A stretch of DNA of 64,000 bases from contig CM040088.1 of the NCBI GenBank assembly GCA_022496805.1, positions 24,659,501-24,723,500 of the forward strand. Direction: 5' to 3'. Below are positions 45,596-56,822 of the stretch, piece by piece. The notes below the pieces were generated by a model, which was not told where the DNA came from, ran no database searches, and saw only the letters and a program-made list of their open reading frames with translations. The translations under genes and the position numbers were made by a program. Numbering within the stretch: the stretch's first letter is position 1; each line of letters begins with the position of its first letter. The DNA comes from Pohlia nutans (taxonomy: Eukaryota > Streptophyta > Bryopsida > Bryales > Mniaceae).

Positions 45596-48500
45596 ATGGC
45601 GGACGCTGGAGTTCGCAATTCATTGCAGGAGCTTCACATGCGGTTTCTGCAAACTCCTGCAATCGCCTGGGCGCAGGGTGTGATCAAGGTGAGTGCAATT
45701 CTTTGAGGCTATAAACAAGCCCTAAATAGTTGCTTTGATGTCTCTCGACCTAATTGTGGAGCTTCTTACGAGGTTAACTATCATGATTTAATATTGATTT
45801 TGTGGATTTTTAAACATCAAAATGTAGTCAACTGTTAAAAACATTCATATAAAAGAATACCCACATCGGAAAAATTGGATTCAAACATTCGCCGAGCGGT
45901 CATTGGCATGATTACGATAATTTATGTGAGGACAGGGAGCACAGCAATCCGTGGAGAATCTGGGGGTTCTGTTTCCATCAGGAAGGGGCCATTCCGCAAG
46001 GTCTGTTGGAATGCATGAATGTCGACAATCAAAGGCTGAGCCCAGTTTCCAGGAGCAATTGGAGAAGCAGCTCGCCGCATGGCGACGAAACAGCTCGTGG
46101 GTCGATGAGACTCCAGCTCTGGAGGTAAGTATGGCCTCAAACCCTGAAATTAGAAGTTGGCCAAAAAATTAGATGGGGTTTTAATGTGAAACTGGAGCTC
46201 AGCCCAATTTTTTTCTTGTAAAATTTGGAGCTATATTGAATTTGTTATGAATTTTTAAAGTCACTGTAGTTGTCTTTCCCAAAACTTTGCTTAACCTTTG
46301 AAGGACTGCTCTACATTTGGGGTACTGAATTTCTCTTTAGGACCAACTAAGGATTCATGGTTTTAAAATGACAAATTCAATTGATAAAATCTAATTCAGA
46401 TGAGACCAAAGTTTATATCGTCGGAGTCAGTGAAGAACATTGCATGTGTTGGTCAAACAACAAATAAATTTGAAAAAAAAGAAGTCCACATAGGAGCTAC
46501 TCAAAACTAAGATTAAAAAAATGAGATCCAATTTGGGCTTCTTGGTCCTTTAGGGGTTAACATAAAATAAAGCTGTGTAAACATGTTACTCTTTTTTCAA
46601 TTTACATTTTGTTGTTTGTTTCATTGAATCTCTCATGAGTCTAGAAAATATGAAAAAGTACATACGTCCTGAAAGGACTCCTCGGTCCTTTGAGGGGTTA
46701 AAAAGTTCCTCACTAGCATTGCATGAGATGGTTATAATCAATGTTTAATGGATACGAGTAAGGTATCTTAAATACAACTACTCTTGTTTCGCTTTTTCAC
46801 AAACCCATGCCGTGCAAATAGTGCACATTTCATGAGTGGGTGCACTTATAAATCAATACACCAGGCTTCTTTTTTGAGATTTGATTTAATACCTTACCCG
46901 ACCAATGTGATTTAGTTAATTAATGGACTTGGAGTATATTCATGGACCAAATAAATTTTCACAGATGGACTTTTAGCATGTGATATTTTTCACTAGGTTG
47001 GCCTGTGCCACAGTCCAATTTGACAGTTCCAACAGCAGAACCGACCTTGCGAGCGCATGGTCTGTATTATATAATAGACTAGTTTGGTCTTGTGTGTGTG
47101 TGCGTGCACGGTTTGTATTATATAAGAGCTTGGTTGAAGATTGTTATAAAGATAGATTACAATTATGATGTAGATTGTGATTGGGAGAAACTGTAGGTGG
47201 GGGCATGCACTACCTTAGTACTGATGTCTTAGGGTTAGTTCTTCTGTTGCTCCAGGACCTCATGAGCATTAGAATGTGAAATTACATGAATGGAAAAAAG
47301 CAAAGGGGTGACGGTACCCAATGGAGGCTGCAGGTGACGGTTCCCAAAGGAGCTTTGTGCAAGTTTGATTCTCGGTTTGAACTTGGAATTCCTCCAGATG
47401 CTGTGTACAACATTCTCACGGATCCCAACAACAAGCGCGTCTTCAAAAACATTCAGGTCTGTCCACAATTTCGTCACCAGGCCTTTTTTTTTATTTTAAA
47501 GTTTGGGTTCCAGATCCAGCTCTTTGTGAATTTTTTTTTAGACTTTGTTGGATGCGATGCATTCCACATTGAATGCTTTCTTTCAATGGTGAATACATAT
47601 GTCCCAAATGACAATTTGGGAGCGGGCATTGAAGTCTTCGCTATTTAACTTGCTTTGCATCTGAGTAATGGCACTATGTTGAATTGAACATCAAGTTGTG
47701 TTCATCATCTCTTAGGTGCCTAAGATAACTATTTCTACCAATGCTTTTTTTCTGAAGGTAGTTGAGCTCTCAGCTCTTCATATGTGGTACATTTTAGAGT
47801 GGATCTTAGGGAGAATCTGGCTGTAGTTGCTAGGAAAAAAACACTAATATCTACTTAGTGTGAGTTTTGAAATAAGGTGGGTGTCCTACCTGTCATTAGA
47901 CCATAGTGTTGTCACTTGTCATTTAGATTCTAAATAGGTGCCTAAGATAACTACATCAAGTTAATGTGGGTTCCTAAATATGGTGCACGTCATTGATCAT
48001 TGTATTGTCATCAAGTTATTAGATTCTGATGCAGTAAGAAAATTGCTCGAAATAAAGTGACCCACACTAGATAGACTGGAGTGTAATTCTCTTGTTGAAC
48101 ATGAGGACTGCTTGGAGTCTTCAAAAAAATTATGTTGTTGAATGTTGCCATTGGTTAGTAGCAAGTTCGACTACATTCTCTTTCAACACCCTTTTTTCAC
48201 TGTCTGAAACAATGTGGCTTGTGACAGATTGTTGTCTGAGTGTTTTGGAATTTGTTGCTGTTTGTTGTTTGTTGTGTGATTTGAAGGAGGTGAAGTACCG
48301 CAAGGTGTTGGAAGATGATGGTATCCGGCAGCTGGTGGAGTTGGAGCAGCTGGCGAGTTGGAGGTTTTTATGGCTCTCGGGCACTCTAAGTGCGTGTGTT
48401 CTGGTGGATCAGGATCGAAGCACACACATGGTACACAATCTCTTTGGCTTTGGATTTTAAATTTTTTAAATTTTTATGAGGGTCTTGTTTCCATTTTGGA

Positions 48501-49831
48501 GAGGATTCCATGTACACACTATTTGGATATCTTATGAGTAAGTTATGTTTTTTCAAAGTTTTGTTCATTGCATGAGTAAAACCATGGGTTTAATTCTTTA
48601 GTTGTTGTACATTTTCATACCAGATTCTGAATACAAACTCAATCCTCTCCAATTGCACACTTTGTAATTGCCCATTTTCAGTATCTCCTGAGAATTTGTC
48701 ATTTGATTGGATAACTTCCTCATGTCCAGTTGTGAACACGTGACGAGCCCATTTGTCCCTCAGGGCAGTGCAGTTAGAGGGGGTTGAATGTAAACTTGTC
48801 AGTAAAATTAACTCATGGTCTACCCATCGCAAGAAGTTCCCATGGGAAAGAGCTTTTTTTACCTTATTGAGCAAAGGTAATGTTTTTGTAGGTGAAATAC
48901 CGGCTTGCCAAAACAGGGTTCATGAAGAGGTTTGAAGGAACGTGGAAAATTGATCCTCTGTTTATTGACGAGTCCGGTGCCCCAGTGCTTGCCCCTGAAA
49001 CTGGAACAGAACGTGTTGCATCTGTGGTCACCTTACAGCAGGTATGATAGAATCTCAATCCTTCGATTGTATTTCTCAGCATATGTAGATTTTCTTAACC
49101 CTAAAGGACCAATGATTCATAACATTCTCGTAACACCTTTGAGTAGTAGCGGCATGACACCTTTTGAGAATAGTGTCAACTAAGAGTTATGTCAAAACCA
49201 AGGAATTGAAGTGAGACTAAAGCTCTAACATACTCACATGTGAAGAGTAGCTCATCGGCTCTCACTTCAAATTGAACTCAATTTCAAAACAAGGTGTCAA
49301 GGATTCCTTTTCATGTGTTCGGGATTCTCTTCATGCCAATTCAAAGATTGTTTACCAAGCATTCAGTAGAATTTTATGTTCAAGATTTTAAAATGACCAG
49401 TCTTGTGGAATATACAATTCAAATAGAGCCAAATTTTACAACACCAGAATCAGCGAAGAACATTGCATACCGGTATGTTTGTCCAAAAATGAACAAAAGT
49501 ATAACTCTTGGTCCTTATGGGGTTTTGTGTTGTTTTGGAGTTACAGTTGTGGCAGTCAGTGATAGTTCCACCCCCGCCCTTCGGTGGCTATGTCCGTGGC
49601 ATCACCACAAAGACGACTGTAGAGATGATGCAGGAGCTTCAAACGGAGGCAAAACGACTTCGTGAAGGAAAGATTACTTCCAACGACGGTGACAACAATT
49701 TTGACAGGCACGACGACGACGACGCACCTCAGAAAACAGAGCCTCTGGTGGATGAGTGCAAGCTCTCCAAGAAATCTGCACCTGGACGCCGGAAGTCGAG
49801 AAAAAGCCAATGGCGCATCAGATCTGACTGA
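45596..49831 (+). CDS. DUF220 / SRPBCC (START-like fold) family protein
   Basis: Plant-specific protein resembling the Arabidopsis DUF220 family; these are predicted helix-grip (polyketide cyclase/lipid-transport-like) proteins, ligand unknown. Six exons (45596-45688, 45936-46124, 47334-47456, 48287-48430, 48892-49041, 49547-49831) all join in phase 0 to give 327 aa. Diagnostic stretches are [20 protein letters not shown] (exon 3), the [12 protein letters not shown] block (exon 4), [17 protein letters not shown] (exon 5) and [15 protein letters not shown] (exon 6). The C-terminal 50 residues are acidic, then basic and probably disordered. No signal peptide or membrane helix. The exon 6 acceptor chosen (GTTACAG) keeps [14 protein letters not shown]; another CAG 9 bp downstream would remove three residues. 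Introns 2 and 5 contain TTAA-family MITEs; the one in intron 5 ends 24 bp before exon 6. Confidence 0.85.
46295..46556. mobile_element. TTAA-family MITE in intron 2 of the DUF220-like gene
   Basis: Right end GGTCCTTTAGGGG then TTAA (46557-46560). The degenerate left end TTAACCTTTGAAGGAC starts at 46291. The interior (GATTCATGGTT, AATGACAAATTCAAT, GTGAAGAACATTGCAT) matches the elements at 49.1 and 53.6 kb. Another right-type end lies at about 46680-46701. Confidence 0.6.
49099..49522. mobile_element. TTAA-family MITE in intron 5 of the DUF220-like gene
   Basis: Left end TTAA-CCCTAAAGGACC (TTAA at 49095). The right end is decayed to GGTCCTTATGGGG followed by TTTT. The interior shares GCGAAGAACATTGCAT-type sequence with the copies at 46.3 and 53.6 kb. 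The element ends 24 bp before the exon 6 start. Confidence 0.6.
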
Positions 49832-50599
49832 GTGACATAACATTCAGTAGTAAACGTAGGGACTGCCCTCCCTCCTCCAATGAAATGATGAGGAATATAC
49901 CTCATCATCTCGTCAGCCCCATCATTAGCTAAGGGGACACATGGCAGGGAGAACTCAGCTGGACGAAACCCCGAGGCAACCCCCTGCAAGAGCTACTGAA
50001 TGTTATGGAGTGAGAGCCTTTCAGCCAAGTCAACCGTATCACTCTCTCATTCACTGGTGAGACGAAGGTTTTAACTCATAACCCTTCTGCTCAATATTAG
50101 CACTTTGATCAATCAAAAAGTAGTTTGAGATCCAATGAAACAACTTGGCATTTATGTCCAATTACCTTCTTGAGCCTCCCAGCTCTTGAAGGTTATCTAG
50201 TCCATATCTGACCTTCATCAAATCGATTGTACAGTACATCATTTGAAATTTATAACGTCAATGGCTTCCGATCAGAAACCATCGTCTTATGTGCAGATGC
50301 TATCAATTGTCCATCTACATTTTCTTTTATGAAATTTAAAATATGGGCTCTTGTTGTAATTTATGTGAATCTGTATCTATTTTAGTGATCAGAAAAGATT
50401 GAGTGTTTCAATCTTTAGAAGCATTTTTTTTCCCGATCCTGCTCTTGCGATACAGTACATGACCAAATTTCAATTATTATATCCTCTTCTTTGTGTGATA
50501 ATCATGATTCGCATTTTCCACAATCGAAAAATATATTACACTATATTGTCACAATGTTAGAGAACCTTGGAGGGGGTCTAAGCCCCGTCCACATGGAGT
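49832..50599. other. 3' flank of the DUF220-like gene
   Basis: Likely 3' UTR and intergenic DNA; nothing else recognised. Confidence 0.4.
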
Positions 50600-51240
50600 G
50601 GCGAAACTACTCCCAATATATTCTTTATTCACTACCATCTTGGGATCAACACTACTCTTTATTTACTATAACTATGGTATGGTCAACGCTACTCTTCAAA
50701 CACTACCAACTTAAAATCAATGCTACTCTTCTTCGAATCAACTAAAATTGTAGGGTCAACACTATTCTTCTTCCCACTACTATCATAGGATCCACGCTAC
50801 TCTTCGTTCACTACTAATGTAGGGTCAACACACTCTTCTTTCATTATCATGTCACGACCAACTACCATCATAAGATCAATCGAATACTCCTCTTTCACTA
50901 CTATTGTAGGATCAACACTACGAGTTCTTCTTTCACTACCATCTTAGGGTGAACAAGGACCATTATAGGATCAACGCTATTCTTGTTTCACTACCATTAC
51001 ACGGTCAACACTACTCTTCTTTCACCTGGGTCTTTAACTACTATTACAAGGTCAACACTACTCCTTTTTCACTGCCATTTTAGGGTCAACTACCACGATA
51101 GGATCAACGTCATTCCTCTTTCACTACTATTGCAGGGTCAACGCTACGAGTCTTCTTTCACTACTATTGCACAATCAACACTACTCTACTTTCACTAAGT
51201 CTATCTATCCAAAGGCCACCACTACTCTTATTTCTTCTTC
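50600..51240. repeat. Degenerate tandem repeat, roughly 35-45 bp units
   Basis: Repeated blocks of the type AGGGTCAACACTACTCTTC and TTTCACTACTAT follow each other with variable spacing through about 640 bp. No coding potential beyond repeat read-through. Confidence 0.7.
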
Positions 51241-51475
51241 GTCACGACCATTTTGTGCGCCTAGCTAGGTTGTAACATTAAAGAGGCCTTGTTAACAAAG
51301 AAACGCAATTTCATATTCTAGCAACTTGAGCGTACCTCTGGTCCACCAGTTTGACTGCCAGGGACTCAACCAAATTTTCTCATCATCAGGCTCATCATCA
51401 GGCTAAGCGTAGTAAACTGAAGAATTCTAATTTATTTGTGCAAAGTGCAGAATGCATTGAAACTAGCTTCAGGAG

Positions 51476-54393
51476 CTAGTGGTGAATGATTCTCTGCAAC
51501 AAGGATTTCCGGCGGGACGCCGAGGGGCTGGTGTTGTCGACGGTGGTGGTTCCATCAGCGTGGTGGGTGACGGTCTGCTCAGGCTCTATGGTACCCGGTA
51601 ATTCCTTCTCAGCCTCGTCCGAGGAGGAAGAAGGCGACGAGCTCTTGAGGCGGTGCAGCAAGCCGCCGCTGTGCGTCTTGGACTTGCGGCGCCGGTGCTT
51701 GTGGCCCGACAGATTGAAGTGCCCCGGGTTCATGAATTCGCCCACTTCTGCCTCGCAGTAGCTGCATGCATGCATTCGATACATTCAGAACCTCGAAATC
51801 TAAGTTACACAAATCTGTATAGCTCAGATTGTAAGAAGTTACTAGGATCATACACTGTCTGCCAGTACGTCTGCTAACAAACGTAGCGGAGTAACTCAAG
51901 GAAGCTTGGGAGCAACTCAAGCAACATTACAGCCTATTAAGTGCTCAACATTTACGATCCGTAATTATTTTACAGTTATAACTACTCCCCTAATGTTGCT
52001 AACAAACGTACTAGCAATCAGTGTATGATCCTAGTAAACTCGATCTCATGTTTTCTTTAGCAGTGGGGTCTTTCCTTTGCTAGATTTCTTAACCAACACA
52101 TGCGGCGATCTTTACACAAATCTTCAGAGCTCTTGTAAGAAGTTACTAGGATCATACACTCACTGGGAACCTTGTCCAATTCATTACTGCCAAACTGCTG
52201 TTTATAGCAAGTTATGCAAGAGGTTGTTCAATTTAGCAAGTGATTAGCAAGAATTTACTATCATTCTTGTACCCATTACTGCCAGGTAATATGGTCGGGT
52301 TCCTTGTGACTGTGTAGTAAGTTTGCTAACAAGCTCAATCGCTCGCAGCCATGCATGCTTAACTCAAGCTAACTCGATAGCAAACGTTGCTCAAGCAACT
52401 GAAGCTAACGTTCGCAACTTGGTACTCAAGCAACGTTTGCTAACTCAAGCTAACTCGCCGCCATGGTACGTTTGTTAACAAACTTGGGAGTAAACTCAAG
52501 CAATTTGAGGAACTCAAGTAACTCAGAAATTAGAGTGACGGAGAATAAGAGTGAGAGCGACTTACTTTCCAGTGGGAATTTCGACCGTGCGGGTGACAGG
52601 CACCTCGCGCACCACGGGAACTTTGATGCGCTCCTCCACATCTTCCACAATCACGCGCGGTACTTGCTCGATGCGCGGCACGTCCATGTACTCGATCACG
52701 GGCACCATGTCCGTCACTTCCCGCTCCTCCGACACCACCCTGCATATATGCATGCCAATTCATTCAACCATCCCAACCATCACAGTCGTCACTCATCATA
52801 ATGTACGCAGTCACGTATAAACATACAATAAAAATAAGTTAAACATACAATAAACATACGTTAACATTTAAAGTATGCTCAACCTACTGTTAACGTATAT
52901 TTATTGTATGTTTAACATATTATTATCATATATGTGTACAACTATCATATATGTGTACGTGAGTCAATAAATCATCGAAAAGACGTGACTTGCCAACTTT
53001 GTGATGCGGCTTCAAAAGCTTCCTGAATCGATCATCACTCCCAAGCTAGTACTGTAAGTCCCACATATATACGTATTTAATCGGTCGCTGCCATTCACGT
53101 ATGCTTAGGACAATTGATTCAACTGCAACGCTCGCAAATGATTGATTAATCGATGAGCTCACGTACCGGTGGAAAATTTCGGTGCGCGTCTTGGTCACCT
53201 GACGCACGACGGGGACGCGGTCGACGTGCTGGATCTCGTCCATGACGACTCGCGTCTTGGGCACGATGATCGTCCGCTCTTCATTCACGATCTCCTTCAC
53301 GTAATCCGTCTTCTCCACCGTTCGCATCTCCGGGTACCGCTGGATCACTCGCACTCGCGTCTCGAACTCCCGGGGCTGCATTCATTCAAGGTGACCAAAT
53401 TAAATCCGTATCATTCAATTCTTATCAAGCGGTTCTAATTTGCACTGTAAGTATAAACGATCATTGGGGTGAAATAGAATAATTAGGCAGAAACAGGTGC
53501 ACAGTATGGCTTTTTGCATTATAATAACGAATTGGAATTTGGTGAGCCTGTTTAACCCCCAAAGGATGTTCAAGGATTCATGGTTCTAAAATGACAAATT
53601 CAATCAATCTGATATTGTGAAACTAACAATAACTCACATGGGACCAAATTTTATATCACCAGAATCAGTGAAGAACATTGCATATGTTGCACCAGACTCT
53701 CATAGCGGGTTTCCCTCTGTGCGTTTCCCTTTGAGTCTCACTTTTCCCCACCGGGACTCAAAAGTTGACACTTGTTAAACTCAGGTGAGTCGACATTAAG
53801 CTGGTGAATAAGCAGCTTTGAGACTTAATGGGAAAAGTGAAACTCACAGGGAATCGCATATGAGACCCTGGAGTTGGTCATGAAACAAATTAATTTGAAC
53901 AAAAGGAAATTCACATAGGACAAGCTACTCAAAACTGAAAAAAAGAAAAAAGTTACATGAGGCTCAATTTGGACTTGTTGATCATTTAGAGGTTGATCTA
54001 GGTGGTATGAATTGTGTGCATGCAGGGGTTGAGGGTGGTAATTAGCTAGCTTAGTAGTACCAGGTCTTTGACGTTGGGGTTGGGGCAATACGCTTCGCCT
54101 TCGTGCGTGATCTGCGTGCGGAGACGCAGGCTGGCGAGTTCCTCTTCGGTGCGGCCCAGCAAGCCCTGATGATGCGGGCCAGCGGCAGCAGCGCCATTGC
54201 TACGGCTGCCACTGCCAAGCTCCGTTGCCAAGCTCCGGTTGTTTAGATCGTCCCGTCCTGTGGCCACGTTCTTGGCGGCCTCCATGGCTTGGCCTGCTGG
54301 CCCGCGCCCTTCCAGTTTCGCCTTCTCGGCCCCGATGGCCGCCCGTCCTGATGGCTTGATCTCCTTGCCCCCGGGTTTCTGCAGCGTCGCCAT
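51476..54393 (-). CDS. Articulin/alveolin-like Val-Pro-Val repeat protein
   Basis: Four exons (54061-54393, 53167-53375, 52566-52739, 51476-51761) join in consistent phase to 333 aa; the start is ATG at 54393. Residues 1-111 are Ala/Gly/Lys-rich and end in a YCPNPNVKDLP motif. Residues 112-239 are a charged repeat region alternating Glu/Arg with Val-Pro: IIVPKTRVVMDEI, VDRVPVVRQVTKTRTEI, MVPVIEYMDVPRIEQVPRV and KVPVVREVPVTRTVEIP. The C-terminal 95 residues are basic then Ser-rich (HKHRRRKSK, SSPSSSSDEAEKE). No signal peptide or membrane helix. VPV repeats of this kind mark membrane-skeleton proteins (articulins, alveolins, epiplastins) of euglenids and alveolates; membership here is inference from composition and periodicity. 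Codons are GC-rich compared with the flanks. Confidence 0.7.
53556..53992. mobile_element. TTAA-family MITE in intron 1 of the VPV-repeat gene, itself interrupted
   Basis: Left end TTAA-CCCCCAAAGGATG (TTAA at 53552). Right end decayed (GATCATTTAGAGG then TTGA). The interior matches the copies at 46.3 and 49.1 kb but is split by a 184-bp MITE. Confidence 0.6.
53690..53873. mobile_element. 184-bp MITE nested in the TTAA element, TTG target duplication
   Basis: Ends CACCAGACTCTCATA / TATGAGACCCTGGAG flanked by TTG (53687-53689, 53874-53876). The unoccupied sequence (GCATGTGTTGGTCAAAC) is seen at about 46441-46457. The ends resemble the 215-bp CAG-target MITE at 18982, so both are probably one family. 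Confidence 0.7.
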
Positions 54394-54402
54394 ATCGATC
54401 GA

Positions 54403-54770
54403 TAACCTACTCCAGCAAATCAGGATCAGTTACAGTGGCAGTTTCAGATTGGTTCAGATAAGCAGTACAGTTACAACCCGTAATGCAGTTTCCTAGACAC
54501 ACAATCTTCGTAGTGTATTCCAAATCTTTGTAGAGAATTCCTCCTCATCTCTATTTATTCTCCACTCTATATAATGTACTCCTCCAAATAACACTCTACT
54601 AATGTGTCACGTGTGTCGTAGACTATGCTAAATAGAGTACTCCATGGGCTCGTCACGTCGTGTAGTGGGTGCATGCTATCACCTCATCACTTCGAGATTT
54701 GGAGATAGCATGCACCCGCTACATGCCGTAGCAGAGCCCATGGAGTACTCTATCTAGTACTATTTATCCT
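54403..54770. promoter_or_regulatory. Upstream region of the VPV-repeat gene, shared with CHR intron 5
   Basis: Starts 10 bp upstream of the ATG at 54393 and contains a hairpin with arms AGAGTACTCCATGGGCTC / GAGCCCATGGAGTACTCT (about 54635-54757). The same segment lies next to the in-frame ATG at 18920. Whether it holds promoter activity is inference from position. Confidence 0.5.
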
Positions 54771-55762
54771 CACTTCAGGAGACAGGATTCAGACATCAGA
54801 TCATCGACTGATCGAGAGATTCAAAGCTAGCCTGTCAATTCGTCTCTAACGCATAATTCCAATTTTCTCACAGATCTAGAGCGAATGGAGAAATGGAGGT
54901 TGCAACTGACTGGTGAAATGTTAGAACCAGATTCAGGTTAATTCAAGAAAAATAAATTTAAAGTCCTCGTCAAATTCGTTAAACTCGCGAAGTTTCAAGA
55001 GATTGACAGTTTTTAAGCGCCCTTCTGGAACCTCAGATCTTTACAAGTCTTGGTTTAATTTTAGAGCTCTGAGCACTTGAATATCACAATTTTGGTACAC
55101 CAATTTAAAGAATTTGACCATGAATGCTCAGTCCTACTTCCTATTGAAAGACAAATGCTAGCATTTGTTGTCGACTGTAAATAATCATTTAGCAAACAGG
55201 TTGATTTGGAGGATATCTGGTCTGGTTTGCTAGAAAGGCCCAACGCTAGTAAAGAGATCTCGAGAGAGTCACTCACTATCAGCGACTGTTAGGCTCGACG
55301 ATAAATTCGAAAAAATCGCAATAAATTTTCCAAAGCTCTTGAATATTGCATAAATCGATATTAAGGAGATCTGAGAATTTCACTGAGTACAAGCATAGAG
55401 CCTGACTACCTACATATCATGTGTCCGTCAGCTTTACTTACATGAAGCTGGATCGGTGAATTCAATTCAAACAAAGCACAACGTACCTGTTTCGGAAATT
55501 CTTGGTCGATTACAAATCGCTCACTCAAAACGAGACCCTTAAATAACTCTGTAATAGAATATCCAAGTCAGGAATCCACTTCAATTAGTAGCTCTCTCTA
55601 GATATATTGTGACAATTATCGATCACAAGCTCTGATCAGACCAGAAACAGAAGACTGCATGCCGACAATTTGCGTTTGGCCGAGTGGACCTCATGAATTT
55701 ATGAGCTCTCTCTAGATATATTAATTGTGACAATTAATCATCGATCACGTAAGCTCTGACGA
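54771..55762. other. Intergenic, with a short direct duplication near 55590 and 55702
   Basis: Two diverged copies of GAGCTCTCTCTAGATATATT plus GTGACAATTA...CGATCAC lie about 110 bp apart (55590-55650 and 55702-55775). Otherwise nothing recognised. Confidence 0.45.
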
Positions 55763-56131
55763 TCACTGAAGACTGGCGACTTTAGAACACACAACGTACA
55801 CTGTAAGTTGGTCTAGCAACGGAGGACCTTTGGCCCATGAATTTATCAGCCTGTGAAGATCAAACGGAGTTACAATGCAGCTAGGCCGGGCAAGAAGTGA
55901 CAGAGAGGAGATGGCTTGTGGAGGAGCAAGAGGAGGAAGACGAAGTGCAGGTGACGAAGTCGCCCGAATTCCAGCGAAAGTGTTCCAATTCTTCACGACC
56001 AATTGGTTTGAGTTCTGAAGGCCGGTGAGCAGTGATATTTTTTCAGGAGACAGTTTAGCAGATTTGCTACTTTTCATGGCTTGAAGAGCAATCCAGGCCC
56101 GGAATCCAGGCTCCTTGCACGCTCTTTTCAT
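55763..56131 (-). CDS. Hypothetical 122-aa open frame, doubtful
   Basis: A true ATG (56131) opens 122 codons of mixed composition, including KSSKSAKLSPEKISLLTG and a Pro/Leu/Ser-rich middle. I recognise no domain, and the reading frame overlaps the short duplication near 55.7 kb. It could be a lineage-specific small gene or chance. Confidence 0.2.
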   Translation of the reverse strand: MKRACKEPGFRAWIALQAMKSSKSAKLSPEKISLLTGLQNSNQLVVKNWNTFAGIRATSSPALRLPPLAPPQAISSLSLLARPSCIVTPFDLHRLINSWAKGPPLLDQLTVYVVCSKVASLQ

Positions 56132-56327
56132 ATTACTATCTAGGTAATATCAGGATAATACATATGTGCTACCTAGGTGTTACTTAGCCAATACTTGGGT
56201 GATACCTAGGTTTAAAGAGGCTACACATCTTGACTCCATGTAGGAAATTTGGCTATTATTCCTTCTTCTTTTTTAAATCCTTTGTATCAATTAGCCAGCC
56301 CAATTTTATGTAGCAATTTGGGCTAAT

Positions 56328-56547
56328 GATCTGATATGGGTACCCCGGTTACGCATAATCATATGTATGACTATGTGTAACTCATTTTATGCGTGCCAAA
56401 AATTCCGTTTTTAACATAGTGTATGCGGCTCCTACTATGTCATCTACAGCACCATCTAATTTTTGTAATTTTTCAATATTTTTTCCTTACCAAAAAGATT
56501 TTTTTCTAAAATCACACTAATTCAGGAGGGGGTACCCATATCAGGCC
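56328..56547. mobile_element. Hairpin-ended MITE, ends CTGATATGGGTACC (copy 1)
   Basis: Inverted ends CTGATATGGGTACCCC / GGGGGTACCCATATCAG bound about 215 bp. A second, shorter copy lies 110 bp downstream. The target duplication is uncertain. Confidence 0.6.
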
Positions 56548-56658
56548 ATCACCCTTTGGCTAAAATTAGCATTAAAATAATCACCGGCAGTGAGGACAAT
56601 ATTATTATTTCCAGGTTCATGGCGCCCATTAGACATCTACCACCGACGTGTGGGTGAT

Positions 56659-56822
56659 GGCATGATATGGGTACCCCTCCAAAAGAAGTGTGATTTTTCG
56701 AGAAATGTCAATTATGTCAATTATATGCATGGTGTTAAAGACGAAATTTCTAGCACACATAAAATGAGTTTGACATAAGTCACATTCTGTGAGACGCGTA
56801 AAAGTGGTCCCCATATCAGGCC
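56659..56822. mobile_element. Hairpin-ended MITE, ends ATGATATGGGTACC (copy 2, 164 bp)
   Basis: Ends GGCATGATATGGGTACCCC / GGTCCCCATATCAGGCC. Shares ends and the ACTCATTTTATGCG / AAAATGAGTT motif with copy 1. Confidence 0.6.

Noticed and set aside
52463..52820. Plus-strand frames of 89-112 codons rich in His, Arg and Thr
   Set aside because: Antisense shadows of exon 3 of the VPV-repeat gene.
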